A stretch of 8,672 bases of DNA from Kiritimatiellia bacterium (lineage in GTDB: Bacteria > Verrucomicrobiota > Kiritimatiellia > RFP12 > UBA1067): contig JAFRBA010000062.1 of assembly GCA_017405115.1 (NCBI GenBank), positions 1-8,672 of the forward strand, written 5' to 3'. Numbering within the stretch: the first letter of the stretch is position 1; each line of letters opens with the position of its first letter. The translations under genes were made by a program, and so were the position numbers. Positions 1 through 7,368 of this stretch are shown one piece after another. The notes beneath the pieces were generated by a model, which saw only the letters and a program-made list of their open reading frames with translations, did not search any database and had not been told where the DNA came from.

Positions 1-179
1 ACGAGCCACTTGTTCATGTTGCCGGATCCCATGTACGGCGGATTGGCGACCACGACGTCGTAGCGCCTCGCGAGCGGCTCAAGCTCCGCATGCAGTCGCC
101 CCAGCTTCTCGCGCGCCCGCGACGCGAAAACCGTGCCGTCGCCCGCAAGGGACGCCAGGTCCGTTGCGGGCGTATTTTG
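1..179 (-). CDS. pglX: Internal fragment of BREX methyltransferase PglX, probably a silent recombination cassette (partial at window edge)
   Basis: Read on the minus strand from 179 downward, the frame stays open to the window edge and gives 59 residues. These end in YDVVVANPPYMGSGNMNKWL, with NPPY at about 44-33. ANPPYMGS followed by NMN is the hallmark of PglX, the adenine-specific DNA methyltransferase of type 1 BREX, where NPPY is the catalytic motif for N6-adenine methylation. The N-terminal half with the SAM-binding motif is absent. The frame begins right behind the recombinase stop codon, has no ATG before the NPPYM methionine and no ribosome site. It therefore looks like a promoterless C-terminal cassette rather than an independent gene. 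In PglX the target-recognition region follows NPPY, so the cassette, continuing left of the window, would carry specificity. It could instead be a decayed remnant; the missing downstream sequence prevents a decision. Confidence 0.85.
141..171. other. Candidate tyrosine-recombinase crossover site (31-bp imperfect palindrome)
   Basis: The 13-bp arms GCCCGCAAGGGAC (141-153) and GTCCGTTGCGGGC (159-171) are inverted repeats of each other with one mismatch (149/163), around the 5-bp centre GCCAG. Two roughly 11-13 bp inverted arms around a short spacer is the usual form of a core site for tyrosine recombinases. The palindrome lies 9 bp beyond the recombinase stop codon and inside the pglX reading frame, about 40 codons before NPPY. 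That is where a crossover would have to fall to exchange C-terminal halves in frame. Its role is inferred from form and position. A transcription hairpin is the alternative: on the plus strand it is followed by only a short run of T (175-178). Confidence 0.5.
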
Positions 180-180
180 G

Positions 181-1188
181 CTAATCGAACAGCGCAGCGT
201 CGAGCGTTTCTGCTGCTGCGCCATCGGAGAGTGGGATGGCGTGCGCATAGCACGACATCGTCACGACGGCTGACGAGTGGCCGAGCCTCATCTGCACCGT
301 CTTCACGTCCACGCCGTTTGATATGAGCAGCGTTGCGTGCGTGTGCCGCAACTCGTGGAAACGCAGCCCAGGAAACCCGTTCCTGTCAGCCCAGCTCCTC
401 CACCAATGTTCGAACGCATTCATGCTCGCGCGCCCTCCGGACTCGTCGACGACGATTAGGCCCTTGCAGCCGTCCGGCCTCTCGGCGGGGAGTAGCTCCT
501 TCTGCCACGCCCTAGCTCGGTCGAGCAGCTTCATGAGCTTGCGACCGATGGCCACGCTGCGTACCCCCGCGATGCTCTTGGGATTGCCGACGCTACCGTC
601 GGCCTTGACAGCCTTGGAGACGCCTACCCGCAGTCTATCGTCATCGACGTCGTCCCATTTGAGTGCGAACACCTCGCCCCGGCGTAGCCCCGTGGCGAGC
701 GCGATGCACACCGCCAGGCAAAACGAGGCGTGTCTCACGTCATCGAGCATCATGTACGCCTCGGCATTGCGGGCGACCTTGGTGGCAAGTTCGGTTGCCT
801 CGCGCTGGGTGAGGAACCTCGACTGTCGGTAGTTCGCTTTCGGCCGCTTCACCTTGCCGAACGGGTTCGACTCTGCGTGTCCGTGTGCCACCGCCCATTC
901 GGCCGCCTGCGAGCCGGCGAGGTGCGCCGCGCGCAGCGTTGCAGACGAGAGACCCTCCTTGAGTCTTCCGCCGTTGTTGCCGAGCTCCGCCAGCGCGTAG
1001 AGGATGTCGGCTGGCTCTATCTCATCGATCGCCTTGCCGCCGATCCACGGCGCGAACAGGAGCGCCTTTTGCCTCGACCTCTGCGCGGTGTAGGGCTGGA
1101 CGTAGCGCAGGGCCTCGCGCTCGTCAGCCCATTCCCCGACCGCTTCCTCGTACGTCATTCTCTTGCTGTTATGCGTCGATTCCTGCAT
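181..1188 (-). CDS. Tyrosine recombinase / phage-type integrase, probable PglX cassette-inversion enzyme
   Basis: This 335-residue protein has the full length of a phage-type integrase. The N-terminal part (about residues 10-110) is the arm/core DNA-binding region. The catalytic domain runs from about 125 to 335. Visible catalytic residues are R169 in TGLRRGE, K204 in NPKS, H278 and R281 in HELRH, H304 in LGHS and the nucleophile Y314 in SCYAH, so the enzyme looks intact. I chose ATG 1188 because AGGAAGG lies 5 bases before it; the longer open frame upstream lacks such a site and would overlap the divergent ATPase gene. The stop at 181-183 directly precedes the pglX fragment on the same strand. 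In type 1 BREX loci, recombinases next to inverted pglX copies are known to accompany pglX phase variation, so inversion of pglX segments is the likely job. Integration of a mobile element is the less likely alternative. Confidence 0.9.
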   Translation of the reverse strand: MQESTHNSKRMTYEEAVGEWADEREALRYVQPYTAQRSRQKALLFAPWIGGKAIDEIEPADILYALAELGNNGGRLKEGLSSATLRAAHLAGSQAAEWAVAHGHAESNPFGKVKRPKANYRQSRFLTQREATELATKVARNAEAYMMLDDVRHASFCLAVCIALATGLRRGEVFALKWDDVDDDRLRVGVSKAVKADGSVGNPKSIAGVRSVAIGRKLMKLLDRARAWQKELLPAERPDGCKGLIVVDESGGRASMNAFEHWWRSWADRNGFPGLRFHELRHTHATLLISNGVDVKTVQMRLGHSSAVVTMSCYAHAIPLSDGAAAETLDAALFD

Positions 1189-1214
1189 TTCTGCCTTCCT
1201 TTCCGATATTGCCG

Positions 1215-1243
1215 ATGAATCTCCCTTGTGGGAGGCATATAAT
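1215..1243 (+). promoter_or_regulatory. Possible promoter of the ATPase-pglZ-brxL operon
   Basis: The AT-richer divergent gap between the recombinase and ATPase genes holds a perfect -10 box TATAAT (1238-1243). Seventeen bases upstream is ATGAAT (1215-1220), a poor -35 match that keeps only the central TGA. The spacer contains a small inverted repeat CTCCC-TTGT-GGGAG (1221-1234) that could bind a regulator. A start near 1250 would give a leader of about 47 bases. I could not find a convincing promoter for the recombinase on the other strand of this gap. Confidence 0.4.
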
Positions 1244-1296
1244 TCTGTTGACAAAAACGTTCCTATAGGCTGCAAATCGTCATCAGAGAGGCAGAC

Positions 1297-2550
1297 ATGG
1301 AAATCAAGAGGGACAAGTACCTGCGCGATCTGCAGGTGAGACGTGGGAATGGCCTCGTGAAGGTCGTGACGGGCGTGCGCAGGGCCGGCAAGAGCTATCT
1401 CCTGTTCAACCTGTTCCGCAACGCCCTGCGCGAGGAAGGGGTGACCGACGACCGCATCGTTGAAGTTGCCTTCGACCTGCGCAGTTCGCGGCCCCTGCGC
1501 GACCCGGACGCGCTGCTCGACTACCTGCGCCCTCGCCTCTCCGGCGGCGGGGAGCGCCTCGTGCTGCTTGACGAGGTGCAGCTGCTGCGCGACTTCGAGG
1601 AAGTGCTCAACGAGCTTGCCCGCATGCCCGGCGTAGACGTGTACGTGACGGGCAGCAACTCTAAGTTCCTTTCCACCGACATCGTCACCGAGTTCCGTGG
1701 CCGCGGGGACGAGGTGCACGTGCTGCCGCTCACCTTCGGCGAGTTCATGCAGGCGCGTTCCGATGGCGAGGCGCGCGCATGGGCGGACTACGTGGAGTTC
1801 GGCGGCCTTCCGCTCGTGGCCATCATGGCGACGCCCGAGCAGAAGTCGGCCTATCTGAAGAACCTCTTCGAGGAGACCTACCTAGCCGACATCATCGAGC
1901 GCCACGGCCTGCGCAAGACCCAGGAGCTGGAGGACCTGCTCAACGTGCTGGCATCGGCGACCGGGTCGCTTACCAACACCTCGAAGATCCAAACGACCTT
2001 CAAGAGTGTGCTCAAGAGTGACATCAGCCTGAACACCGTGAAGGCCTACATCGGCTACCTGGAGGACTCGTTCCTCGTGAGCGCTGCGAGCCGATACGAC
2101 ATCAAGGGGCGCAAGTACATCGGCGCGCCTCTGAAGTACTACTTCGAGGACGTGGGGCTTCGCAACGCACGGGTGGGTTTCCGTCAGTCCGAGGAGAACC
2201 ACCTGATGGAGAACGTCATATACAACGAGCTTCGGTATCGCGGCTTTTCGGTCGACGTCGGCGTGGTGAAGAGTCGCGAGTACGACGATCAGGGCGGTCG
2301 TCACCCGATAACTCGCGAGGTGGACTTCGTCGCGAACCTTGCCGGTAGGCGCTATTACATCCAGTCGGCTTTCGCCATCCCGGACGCTGCGAAGGCAGAA
2401 CAGGAGAAGGCGTCCCTCCTGGGCATCGACGACTCGTTCAAGAAGATTGTCATCGTGAAGGACGTGGTCAACGTGAGCCGCGACGAGCACGGGATCGTGA
2501 CCATGGGGCTGTTCGACTTCCTGCTGGACACGGACAGCCTCGAGCGCTAG
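1297..2550 (+). CDS. AAA-type ATPase with DUF4143-like C-terminal domain, BREX-associated
   Basis: The protein has 417 residues. The N-terminal ATPase domain shows Walker A GVRRAGKS (26-33), Walker B RLVLLDEVQ with D92-E93, and a sensor-like TGSNS (118-122). This is the AAA_14/DUF4143 family of bacterial ATPases of largely unknown role. The C-terminal part has the family's EVDFV (341-345). However, the strand that in many relatives ends as a nuclease-like IEVK reads YYIQSA here (353-358), so the lysine of a PD-(D/E)XK site is absent. No membrane segment is apparent. The ATG at 1297 is preceded by AGAGAGG (1285-1291). The gene ends 8 bp before pglZ, so the two should be co-transcribed. It is not one of the six core type 1 BREX genes (brxA, brxB, brxC, pglX, pglZ, brxL). 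Its place in the operon suggests an accessory or regulatory part of this BREX variant, but that is inference. Confidence 0.85.
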   Translation: MEIKRDKYLRDLQVRRGNGLVKVVTGVRRAGKSYLLFNLFRNALREEGVTDDRIVEVAFDLRSSRPLRDPDALLDYLRPRLSGGGERLVLLDEVQLLRDFEEVLNELARMPGVDVYVTGSNSKFLSTDIVTEFRGRGDEVHVLPLTFGEFMQARSDGEARAWADYVEFGGLPLVAIMATPEQKSAYLKNLFEETYLADIIERHGLRKTQELEDLLNVLASATGSLTNTSKIQTTFKSVLKSDISLNTVKAYIGYLEDSFLVSAASRYDIKGRKYIGAPLKYYFEDVGLRNARVGFRQSEENHLMENVIYNELRYRGFSVDVGVVKSREYDDQGGRHPITREVDFVANLAGRRYYIQSAFAIPDAAKAEQEKASLLGIDDSFKKIVIVKDVVNVSRDEHGIVTMGLFDFLLDTDSLER

Positions 2551-2553
2551 GAG
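2548..2553 (+). promoter_or_regulatory. pglZ ribosome binding site overlapping the ATPase stop codon
   Basis: TAGGAG combines the ATPase stop codon TAG (2548-2550) with the Shine-Dalgarno core AGGAG, 5 bases before the pglZ ATG at 2559. This overlap implies that translation of the two genes is linked, and it supports ATG 2559 as the pglZ start. Confidence 0.75.
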
Positions 2554-2558
2554 ACGAT

Positions 2559-5189
2559 ATGCCTCAAAAGATAGACGCGATAGAGCAAATCAGGGCGAAG
2601 TTCGATGCTCCGCTCGTGCCCCCTGCAACTAGGCGCGTGGTCATATGGCACGACGCCGATGGCTCCTTCGAGGACGAGTTCGAGCGCCTCACTGAAAGCG
2701 GACTCGGCGCGAAACGCTCTGTATCGCTCGCGAGGACGGACAAGGGGTCGGCTTTCGACCTCAAGAGGCGCATCTACCGCATCGAGCCCGATGCGGATTT
2801 CCTCGTCTACGAGCGCGCCCAGAAGGACCTGTCTGGTAAGGGACTCGCGGGCAACTGGCTTGCGGACGTAGAGCTAATCGCCGAGCACTTCCAAGCCGAC
2901 TTTGCGACGATGCTAGCGGACGAGCTTGGGGCAACTGACGGTGCCGTCGAGGGCGTCGAGATGTTCCGCGACTACTTCAACGCCGCCCAGAGGAGGGAGC
3001 GTTTCAGAAGGCTTATGCCTCACGCGCAATCGCCGCAGGACGTGGCGCTCGGCGTGATCGGCGGCGCGATCGACGCGCCCGATCTCTCGACGGAGTCCAT
3101 CGTGCGGACCTACCTCTGCGCCCTAGACCGGGGAGATGACCCCCTCGGCGCGTTGGAAAAGTACGGCGCGGTGACGAGCTTCGCGAGTTTCGTTGGCAAG
3201 AGGACGGGGTATGCGGGCGACCTCGCATCGTTGGACGACATGGCCGCACACTTGCTCCTGACCGCGCTCTCGTTCCAGATGCCCGACGGATCGCTCGTCG
3301 GGTTGGAGCCGCGTATGAGCGCTCCGCACGGTCAGTTCTGCCTGAACATCGTTCATGCGTGGATGGCCTGCGATGACCTTTCGGGAGCGCTCTACTCTGT
3401 TTGCCGTAGGGTCGAGGAGCTGTGCAACCTGGAGAGCCGCTTCGCCTCCATGGGGGCCGGGCAGCTCTCTGAAGCGGATGTCTTCCCGTGCATCAACGAG
3501 AGAATACTATCCGACTTTTTCGCAAGCCTTGCGAACGGGGCCGATCGCTCCGATGAGGTCAAGGCGGTTTTGCAGCGGCGGAAGAACCTGCGCTGGTTCA
3601 GCCGCGTCGAGCCGTATTTCGGAGCCCTCGAATCAGCCGTGGCCGCCCAGGCCTTCTACAGGGCGCACGTGCAGGGTTTCCATTACGCGGTGCCGGACGA
3701 GGTTTGGAAGGCCTACACGACCGACTGGTACAAGATGGATTCCTGTTACCGCGCGTTCTGCCGCGCCTTCGACGCATGCCAGAGGTCCGTCTCGGACATA
3801 CCGCATGCGGTCAAGGACGGGCTCGAGGCGCTCGCCGCCTGGATGGAGCGCGTGTACGTGAACTGGTTCCTTGCAGACAGCAACTCGTGCTGGGTGGCGG
3901 CCTGCGAGGATTCTTGGGCAAAGGCGGGTTACGTGGAGGGCGTGCCGAGGCAGACGCGCTTCTACCTCGAGAACATCTTCCTCGGCTCCGAGGGCGCGAG
4001 GAAGACCATGGTGATAATCAGCGACGCGCTCCGCTACGAGGTGGCATCTGAGCTCGCGGGGAGGCTCGAGGGCGACACTCGGGGTTCTGCGGAGCTCGGG
4101 AGCATGCAGGGCGCGTTCCCAACGGTGACCGAGTTCGGTATGGCGGCCCTGCTTCCCCATAAGGCCATGCAGCTACGCGAGTCCGACGGAGGCGTCTACC
4201 TCGACGGACGCCCCGCTTCCTCCACCGAACAACGCGAGGCAATCCTGTCCTCGGAGAAACCGGGCGCCATCTGCATCCAGAGCAAGAAGCTCATGGCTGC
4301 CAAGCGCGCAGAGCGCAAGGAGCTCGTCGGGGGATCCGAGCTAGTATTCGTCTATCACAACACCATTGATGCCACTGGAGAGGAATACTCGACGGAGAAC
4401 ATGGTGTTCGACGCGTGCGCGACTGCGATTGAAGACATCGTATCGCTCGTAAAGATAGCCACCGGCGACCTGAACTTCACGCGCGTGCTCATCACTGCCG
4501 ACCACGGCTTCCTCTACACGCGCGATCCCCTTGAGGAGCGGGACAAGGTTTCTGCGTCGGACATTGACGGCGAGAAGCTGAAGTTGGGTCGCCGCTACGC
4601 CGTGTGCAAGGGGTTCGACCCTGACGCCATGGTGTTCGTGAAGATGAACATGGCGGACATCGACGGCGGGGAGTACACGGGGCTTGCGCCCAGGGAATGC
4701 ATCCGTATCAAGAAGGCGGGGCCGGGCGAGAACTACGTCCACGGGGGCGTGAGCCTGCAGGAGATGTGCGTTCCCCTCATAAAGTTCCGCAATAAGCGCA
4801 GCGGGCAAAAGGGCTACGAGGAGCGCGCTAAAGCGGAACTCAAGCTCCTCTCCACCAACAGGCGCGTGACCGCGATGATGTTTCGTGTAGAGCTGTTCCA
4901 GACGCAACCGGCAGAGGGCAAGGTCCTGCCTGCAGAATACGAGCTCTCGATGACCGACGCCTCCGGGAACGAGGTGTCGGACGTTCGGAGAGCCCGCGCC
5001 GACATGACGACTTCGGACGAGACCGCCCGTGTAACCCGCGTGCAACTTGGGTTGAGGGCCGGCTTGCAGTACGACTCCCATGCTGCGTACTACCTCGTTT
5101 GCCGCGACTCGCAGACCGGCGGGATCGCTTGGAAAGAAGAGTTCCAGATAGACATAGCGTTCGTTCCCATGGACGATTTCGGGTTCTAA
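2559..5189 (+). CDS. pglZ: BREX-1 system phosphatase-like protein PglZ
   Basis: At 876 residues this has the usual length of type A PglZ, a core BREX protein with an alkaline-phosphatase fold. The N-terminal end (QKIDAIEQIRAKFD, then RRVVIWHDADGSFEDEF) is typical of the family. The PglZ phosphatase core lies at about residues 470-700. Its metal-binding signatures are visible: SDALRYE with D489, PTVTEFGMA with threonines at 522 and 524 at the expected nucleophile loop, and TADHGFLYTRD with D648 and H649. The last ~100 residues look like a beta-rich domain. The family is required for BREX phage exclusion and works with PglX, but its substrate here cannot be read from sequence. It follows the ATPase gene by 8 bp and precedes brxL by 10 bp, in one operon. 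The frame is intact. Confidence 0.95.
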   Translation: MPQKIDAIEQIRAKFDAPLVPPATRRVVIWHDADGSFEDEFERLTESGLGAKRSVSLARTDKGSAFDLKRRIYRIEPDADFLVYERAQKDLSGKGLAGNWLADVELIAEHFQADFATMLADELGATDGAVEGVEMFRDYFNAAQRRERFRRLMPHAQSPQDVALGVIGGAIDAPDLSTESIVRTYLCALDRGDDPLGALEKYGAVTSFASFVGKRTGYAGDLASLDDMAAHLLLTALSFQMPDGSLVGLEPRMSAPHGQFCLNIVHAWMACDDLSGALYSVCRRVEELCNLESRFASMGAGQLSEADVFPCINERILSDFFASLANGADRSDEVKAVLQRRKNLRWFSRVEPYFGALESAVAAQAFYRAHVQGFHYAVPDEVWKAYTTDWYKMDSCYRAFCRAFDACQRSVSDIPHAVKDGLEALAAWMERVYVNWFLADSNSCWVAACEDSWAKAGYVEGVPRQTRFYLENIFLGSEGARKTMVIISDALRYEVASELAGRLEGDTRGSAELGSMQGAFPTVTEFGMAALLPHKAMQLRESDGGVYLDGRPASSTEQREAILSSEKPGAICIQSKKLMAAKRAERKELVGGSELVFVYHNTIDATGEEYSTENMVFDACATAIEDIVSLVKIATGDLNFTRVLITADHGFLYTRDPLEERDKVSASDIDGEKLKLGRRYAVCKGFDPDAMVFVKMNMADIDGGEYTGLAPRECIRIKKAGPGENYVHGGVSLQEMCVPLIKFRNKRSGQKGYEERAKAELKLLSTNRRVTAMMFRVELFQTQPAEGKVLPAEYELSMTDASGNEVSDVRRARADMTTSDETARVTRVQLGLRAGLQYDSHAAYYLVCRDSQTGGIAWKEEFQIDIAFVPMDDFGF

Positions 5190-5193
5190 GGAG
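5188..5193 (+). promoter_or_regulatory. Shine-Dalgarno site that fixes the brxL start
   Basis: AAGGAG begins inside the pglZ stop codon TAA (5187-5189). It directly abuts an in-frame ATG at 5194, which leaves no spacing, but sits 6 bases before a second in-frame ATG at 5200. The second ATG is therefore the better start. It shortens BrxL by two residues compared with the longest open frame. Confidence 0.7.
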
Positions 5194-5199
5194 ATGCTA

Positions 5200-7368
5200 A
5201 TGAGCGAAGAAACGGTCGGTATGCCGGTTTTCGAGGCGGACGAGCTCGATAAGAAAGTGATCGAGGCGTTTCCAGGAAAGACGGTCCGCAAAGACCTGAC
5301 CGCGCTCATGAAGCGCGGTGCGAACGTGCCGACGTTCGTGCTCGAGTACCTGCTCGGAATGTACTGCTCGACGGAGGATTCGGCGATGGTCGAAAACGGC
5401 CTCGCGCGCATTCGGAAGATCCTCGCCGAAAACTACGTTCGTCCCGACGAGTCGGAGCGCATCAAGTCCAAGATTCGCGAGCTAAGGCAATTCACCATCA
5501 TCGACAAGGTGACCGCCAAGCTCGACGAATACCGCGATATTTATGTCGCATCCTTCGCGAACCTGAGCATAGACCCCGTAGTCATGCCGGAGGCATACGT
5601 GAAGGATTATCCCAAGATGCTAAGCGGCGGCATGTGGTGCATCTTGCGCATGGACCACTTCAGGCTCGAGGACGAGCTCGAGGACGAGCTCGCCGACGTG
5701 TTCGGCGAACCGAAGCCCGCCAAGCGCCGTCCGTTGCGTGCCGCTGGTCCGGAGGACAATCCCTTCAAGATAGGAAACCTCACGCCTATCCAGATGCCGA
5801 ACCTAAATCTGGACGAAGTCCTTGACGCTCGGTCGATGTTCACGACTGGGGAGTGGATGGATCTTCTGTTGCGCAGCGCAGGCTATGAGCCGACGGCCAT
5901 GGACCTCCGAACCAAATTGCATTTCATCGAGCGTATGGTGCCCCTCGTTGAGCGCAACTACAACCTCTGCGAGCTCGGGCCGCGCGGCACGGGCAAGAGC
6001 CACATCTACAACGAGGTGAGCCCATATGCGATTCTTCTGTCGGGAGGGCAGACCACCACAGCGAACCTCTTCGGGCGCCTGAACGCGAGCGCGCGCAGCG
6101 CGACATCGCTTGAGCGCACAGGGCTCGTCGGCAACTGGGACGTCATCGCCTTCGACGAGGTGGCGGGCATGCACTTCAAGGACATGAACGCTATCCAGAT
6201 ACTCAAAGGGTACATGGCGGGCGGCACCTACGCACGTGGTCGGGAGTCATTCCAAGGCGATGCGTCCATGGTGTTCGAGGGCAACATCAACGATAGCGTT
6301 CAGAGCATCCTCAAGACCACGCATCTCTTCGACCCGTTTCCTCCGGAGTTCAACGACGACAGCGCGTTCTTCGACCGCATCCATTGCTACCTACCTGGCT
6401 GGGAGGTTCCCAAGATGCGGGCCGACCTACTCACCGATCACTACGGGCTGATAACCGACTGTCTGAGTGAGTTCTGCAAGGGGATGAGGAGGCGCGATTA
6501 CACGCACCACCTCGACGAGTTCTTCCGACTGAACAGCGACTTCAACACGCGCGACGAGAACGGTGTGCGCAAGACATTCAGCGGGCTGATGAAGCTGTTG
6601 TTCCCTGACGAGCAGATGACCCGAGAGGACGCGAAGATGATCCTCGACTATGCGATCGAGGGGCGCCGCCGCGTCAAGGAGCAACTAAAGATCATGGCCG
6701 GGGTCGAATTCATGGACGTGGCGCTGGGCTACGTCGACGCCGACAATCCGACTCTCGTGACGGTGATCGGCGTTCCGGAACAATCGTCAGGCACGCTCGT
6801 GCCAGAGGCGCCCCTGCAGCCTGGCCATGTCTTCGCAGTAGGCCGTTCCGTGTCCGACGAGTACGCCGTTTACAAGCTTGAGAACAAAGCTGTGGCGGGT
6901 AGCTGCAAGTTCCAGCACGAGGGCGTCGGCGGCAATAGGGCCGCAAGGGAGAGCATCGATGCTGCGTGGCATTTCTTCACCGACAACGCTCCTCGTGTTG
7001 CAGCAGGAATGCATCTCGACAAGAAGGACTACTTGCTATTCTTCAACGACCTGCAGGCGAAGGGCCCGAGCGACGAGGTAAGCCTTGCTGAGTTCGTGGG
7101 GCTGTGCTCCGCTGCGTGCAATCGACCCGTGGAGGCCTCTCTTGTGATACCCGGCGTGCTGCGGCTATCGGGCTCTATGGACGAGCTGAAAGGCCTTGAG
7201 GATATTCTGCGTGTTGCAAAGAATGCTGGCGCGAAGAAGGTACTGCTGCCGCTGGGCTGCATAAAGGACCTGCAGGATGTCTCACAGGAGCTGCTTGGAA
7301 GCGTGAGCCCCGACTTCTACCCAGACGGCGACGCCGTGGCAGCAGCACGGAAGGCGCTAGGAATATGA
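5200..7368 (+). CDS. brxL: BREX-1 system Lon-related AAA+ protein BrxL
   Basis: From ATG 5200 this is a 722-residue protein with the BrxL architecture. An N-terminal BrxL domain (roughly 1-220) is followed by an AAA+ ATPase and a C-terminal Lon-protease-like domain (about 580-715). Walker A is GPRGTGKS (260-267) and Walker B is VIAFDEVAG with D319 and E320; the adjoining SGGQTTTANLFG stretch is typical of the family. In the Lon-like part GPS is kept (S624). At the place of Lon's catalytic lysine, in GLK, this protein has GLED (E667), so proteolysis is doubtful; this comes from a hand alignment. BrxL relatives have been shown to act as DNA-binding AAA+ rings resembling replicative helicases, needed for phage restriction. 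It is the last intact gene of the operon, 10 bp after pglZ. Its TGA stop overlaps the ATG of the next, broken frame. Confidence 0.95.
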   Translation: MSEETVGMPVFEADELDKKVIEAFPGKTVRKDLTALMKRGANVPTFVLEYLLGMYCSTEDSAMVENGLARIRKILAENYVRPDESERIKSKIRELRQFTIIDKVTAKLDEYRDIYVASFANLSIDPVVMPEAYVKDYPKMLSGGMWCILRMDHFRLEDELEDELADVFGEPKPAKRRPLRAAGPEDNPFKIGNLTPIQMPNLNLDEVLDARSMFTTGEWMDLLLRSAGYEPTAMDLRTKLHFIERMVPLVERNYNLCELGPRGTGKSHIYNEVSPYAILLSGGQTTTANLFGRLNASARSATSLERTGLVGNWDVIAFDEVAGMHFKDMNAIQILKGYMAGGTYARGRESFQGDASMVFEGNINDSVQSILKTTHLFDPFPPEFNDDSAFFDRIHCYLPGWEVPKMRADLLTDHYGLITDCLSEFCKGMRRRDYTHHLDEFFRLNSDFNTRDENGVRKTFSGLMKLLFPDEQMTREDAKMILDYAIEGRRRVKEQLKIMAGVEFMDVALGYVDADNPTLVTVIGVPEQSSGTLVPEAPLQPGHVFAVGRSVSDEYAVYKLENKAVAGSCKFQHEGVGGNRAARESIDAAWHFFTDNAPRVAAGMHLDKKDYLLFFNDLQAKGPSDEVSLAEFVGLCSAACNRPVEASLVIPGVLRLSGSMDELKGLEDILRVAKNAGAKKVLLPLGCIKDLQDVSQELLGSVSPDFYPDGDAVAAARKALGI
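5665..5688 (+). repeat. Two tandem 12-bp units inside brxL
   Basis: CTCGAGGACGAG occurs twice in direct succession and is followed by a further CTCG. It encodes the acidic run LEDELEDEL (about residues 156-164) at the end of the N-terminal domain. The unit length keeps the frame, so slippage would change linker length only. Confidence 0.6.

Noticed and set aside
141..178. Palindrome read as a plus-strand Rho-independent terminator
   Set aside because: The T-run is only four bases and separated from the stem, and the palindrome is coding sequence in the pglX frame. Kept only as an alternative to a recombination site.
179..224. ATG at 224-222 on the minus strand as a possible start for the pglX fragment, overlapping the recombinase 3' end
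   Set aside because: No Shine-Dalgarno site precedes it, and the intervening residues are just the shifted recombinase frame without PglX character.
765..776. TTGCGGGCGA inside the recombinase gene, matching one arm of the palindrome at 141-171
   Set aside because: Only one arm matches, with no partner arm at the right distance, and the bases encode part of the recombinase. Likely chance in GC-rich DNA.
1248..1253. Perfect TTGACA resembling a -35 box upstream of the ATPase gene
   Set aside because: No acceptable -10 box lies 16-18 bases downstream; the nearby TATAGG is only 10 bases away. The TATAAT at 1238 lies upstream of it instead.
1189..1719. Longer open minus-strand frame extending the recombinase N-terminus to 1719
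   Set aside because: The extension is the antisense of the ATPase gene, has no ribosome site and no integrase-like content. ATG 1188 has a strong AGGAAGG.
4341..5411. Long minus-strand open frame across pglZ and brxL
   Set aside because: It is the antisense of two clearly recognisable genes, crosses their junction and contains no recognisable domain. Long antisense frames are common in GC-rich coding DNA.
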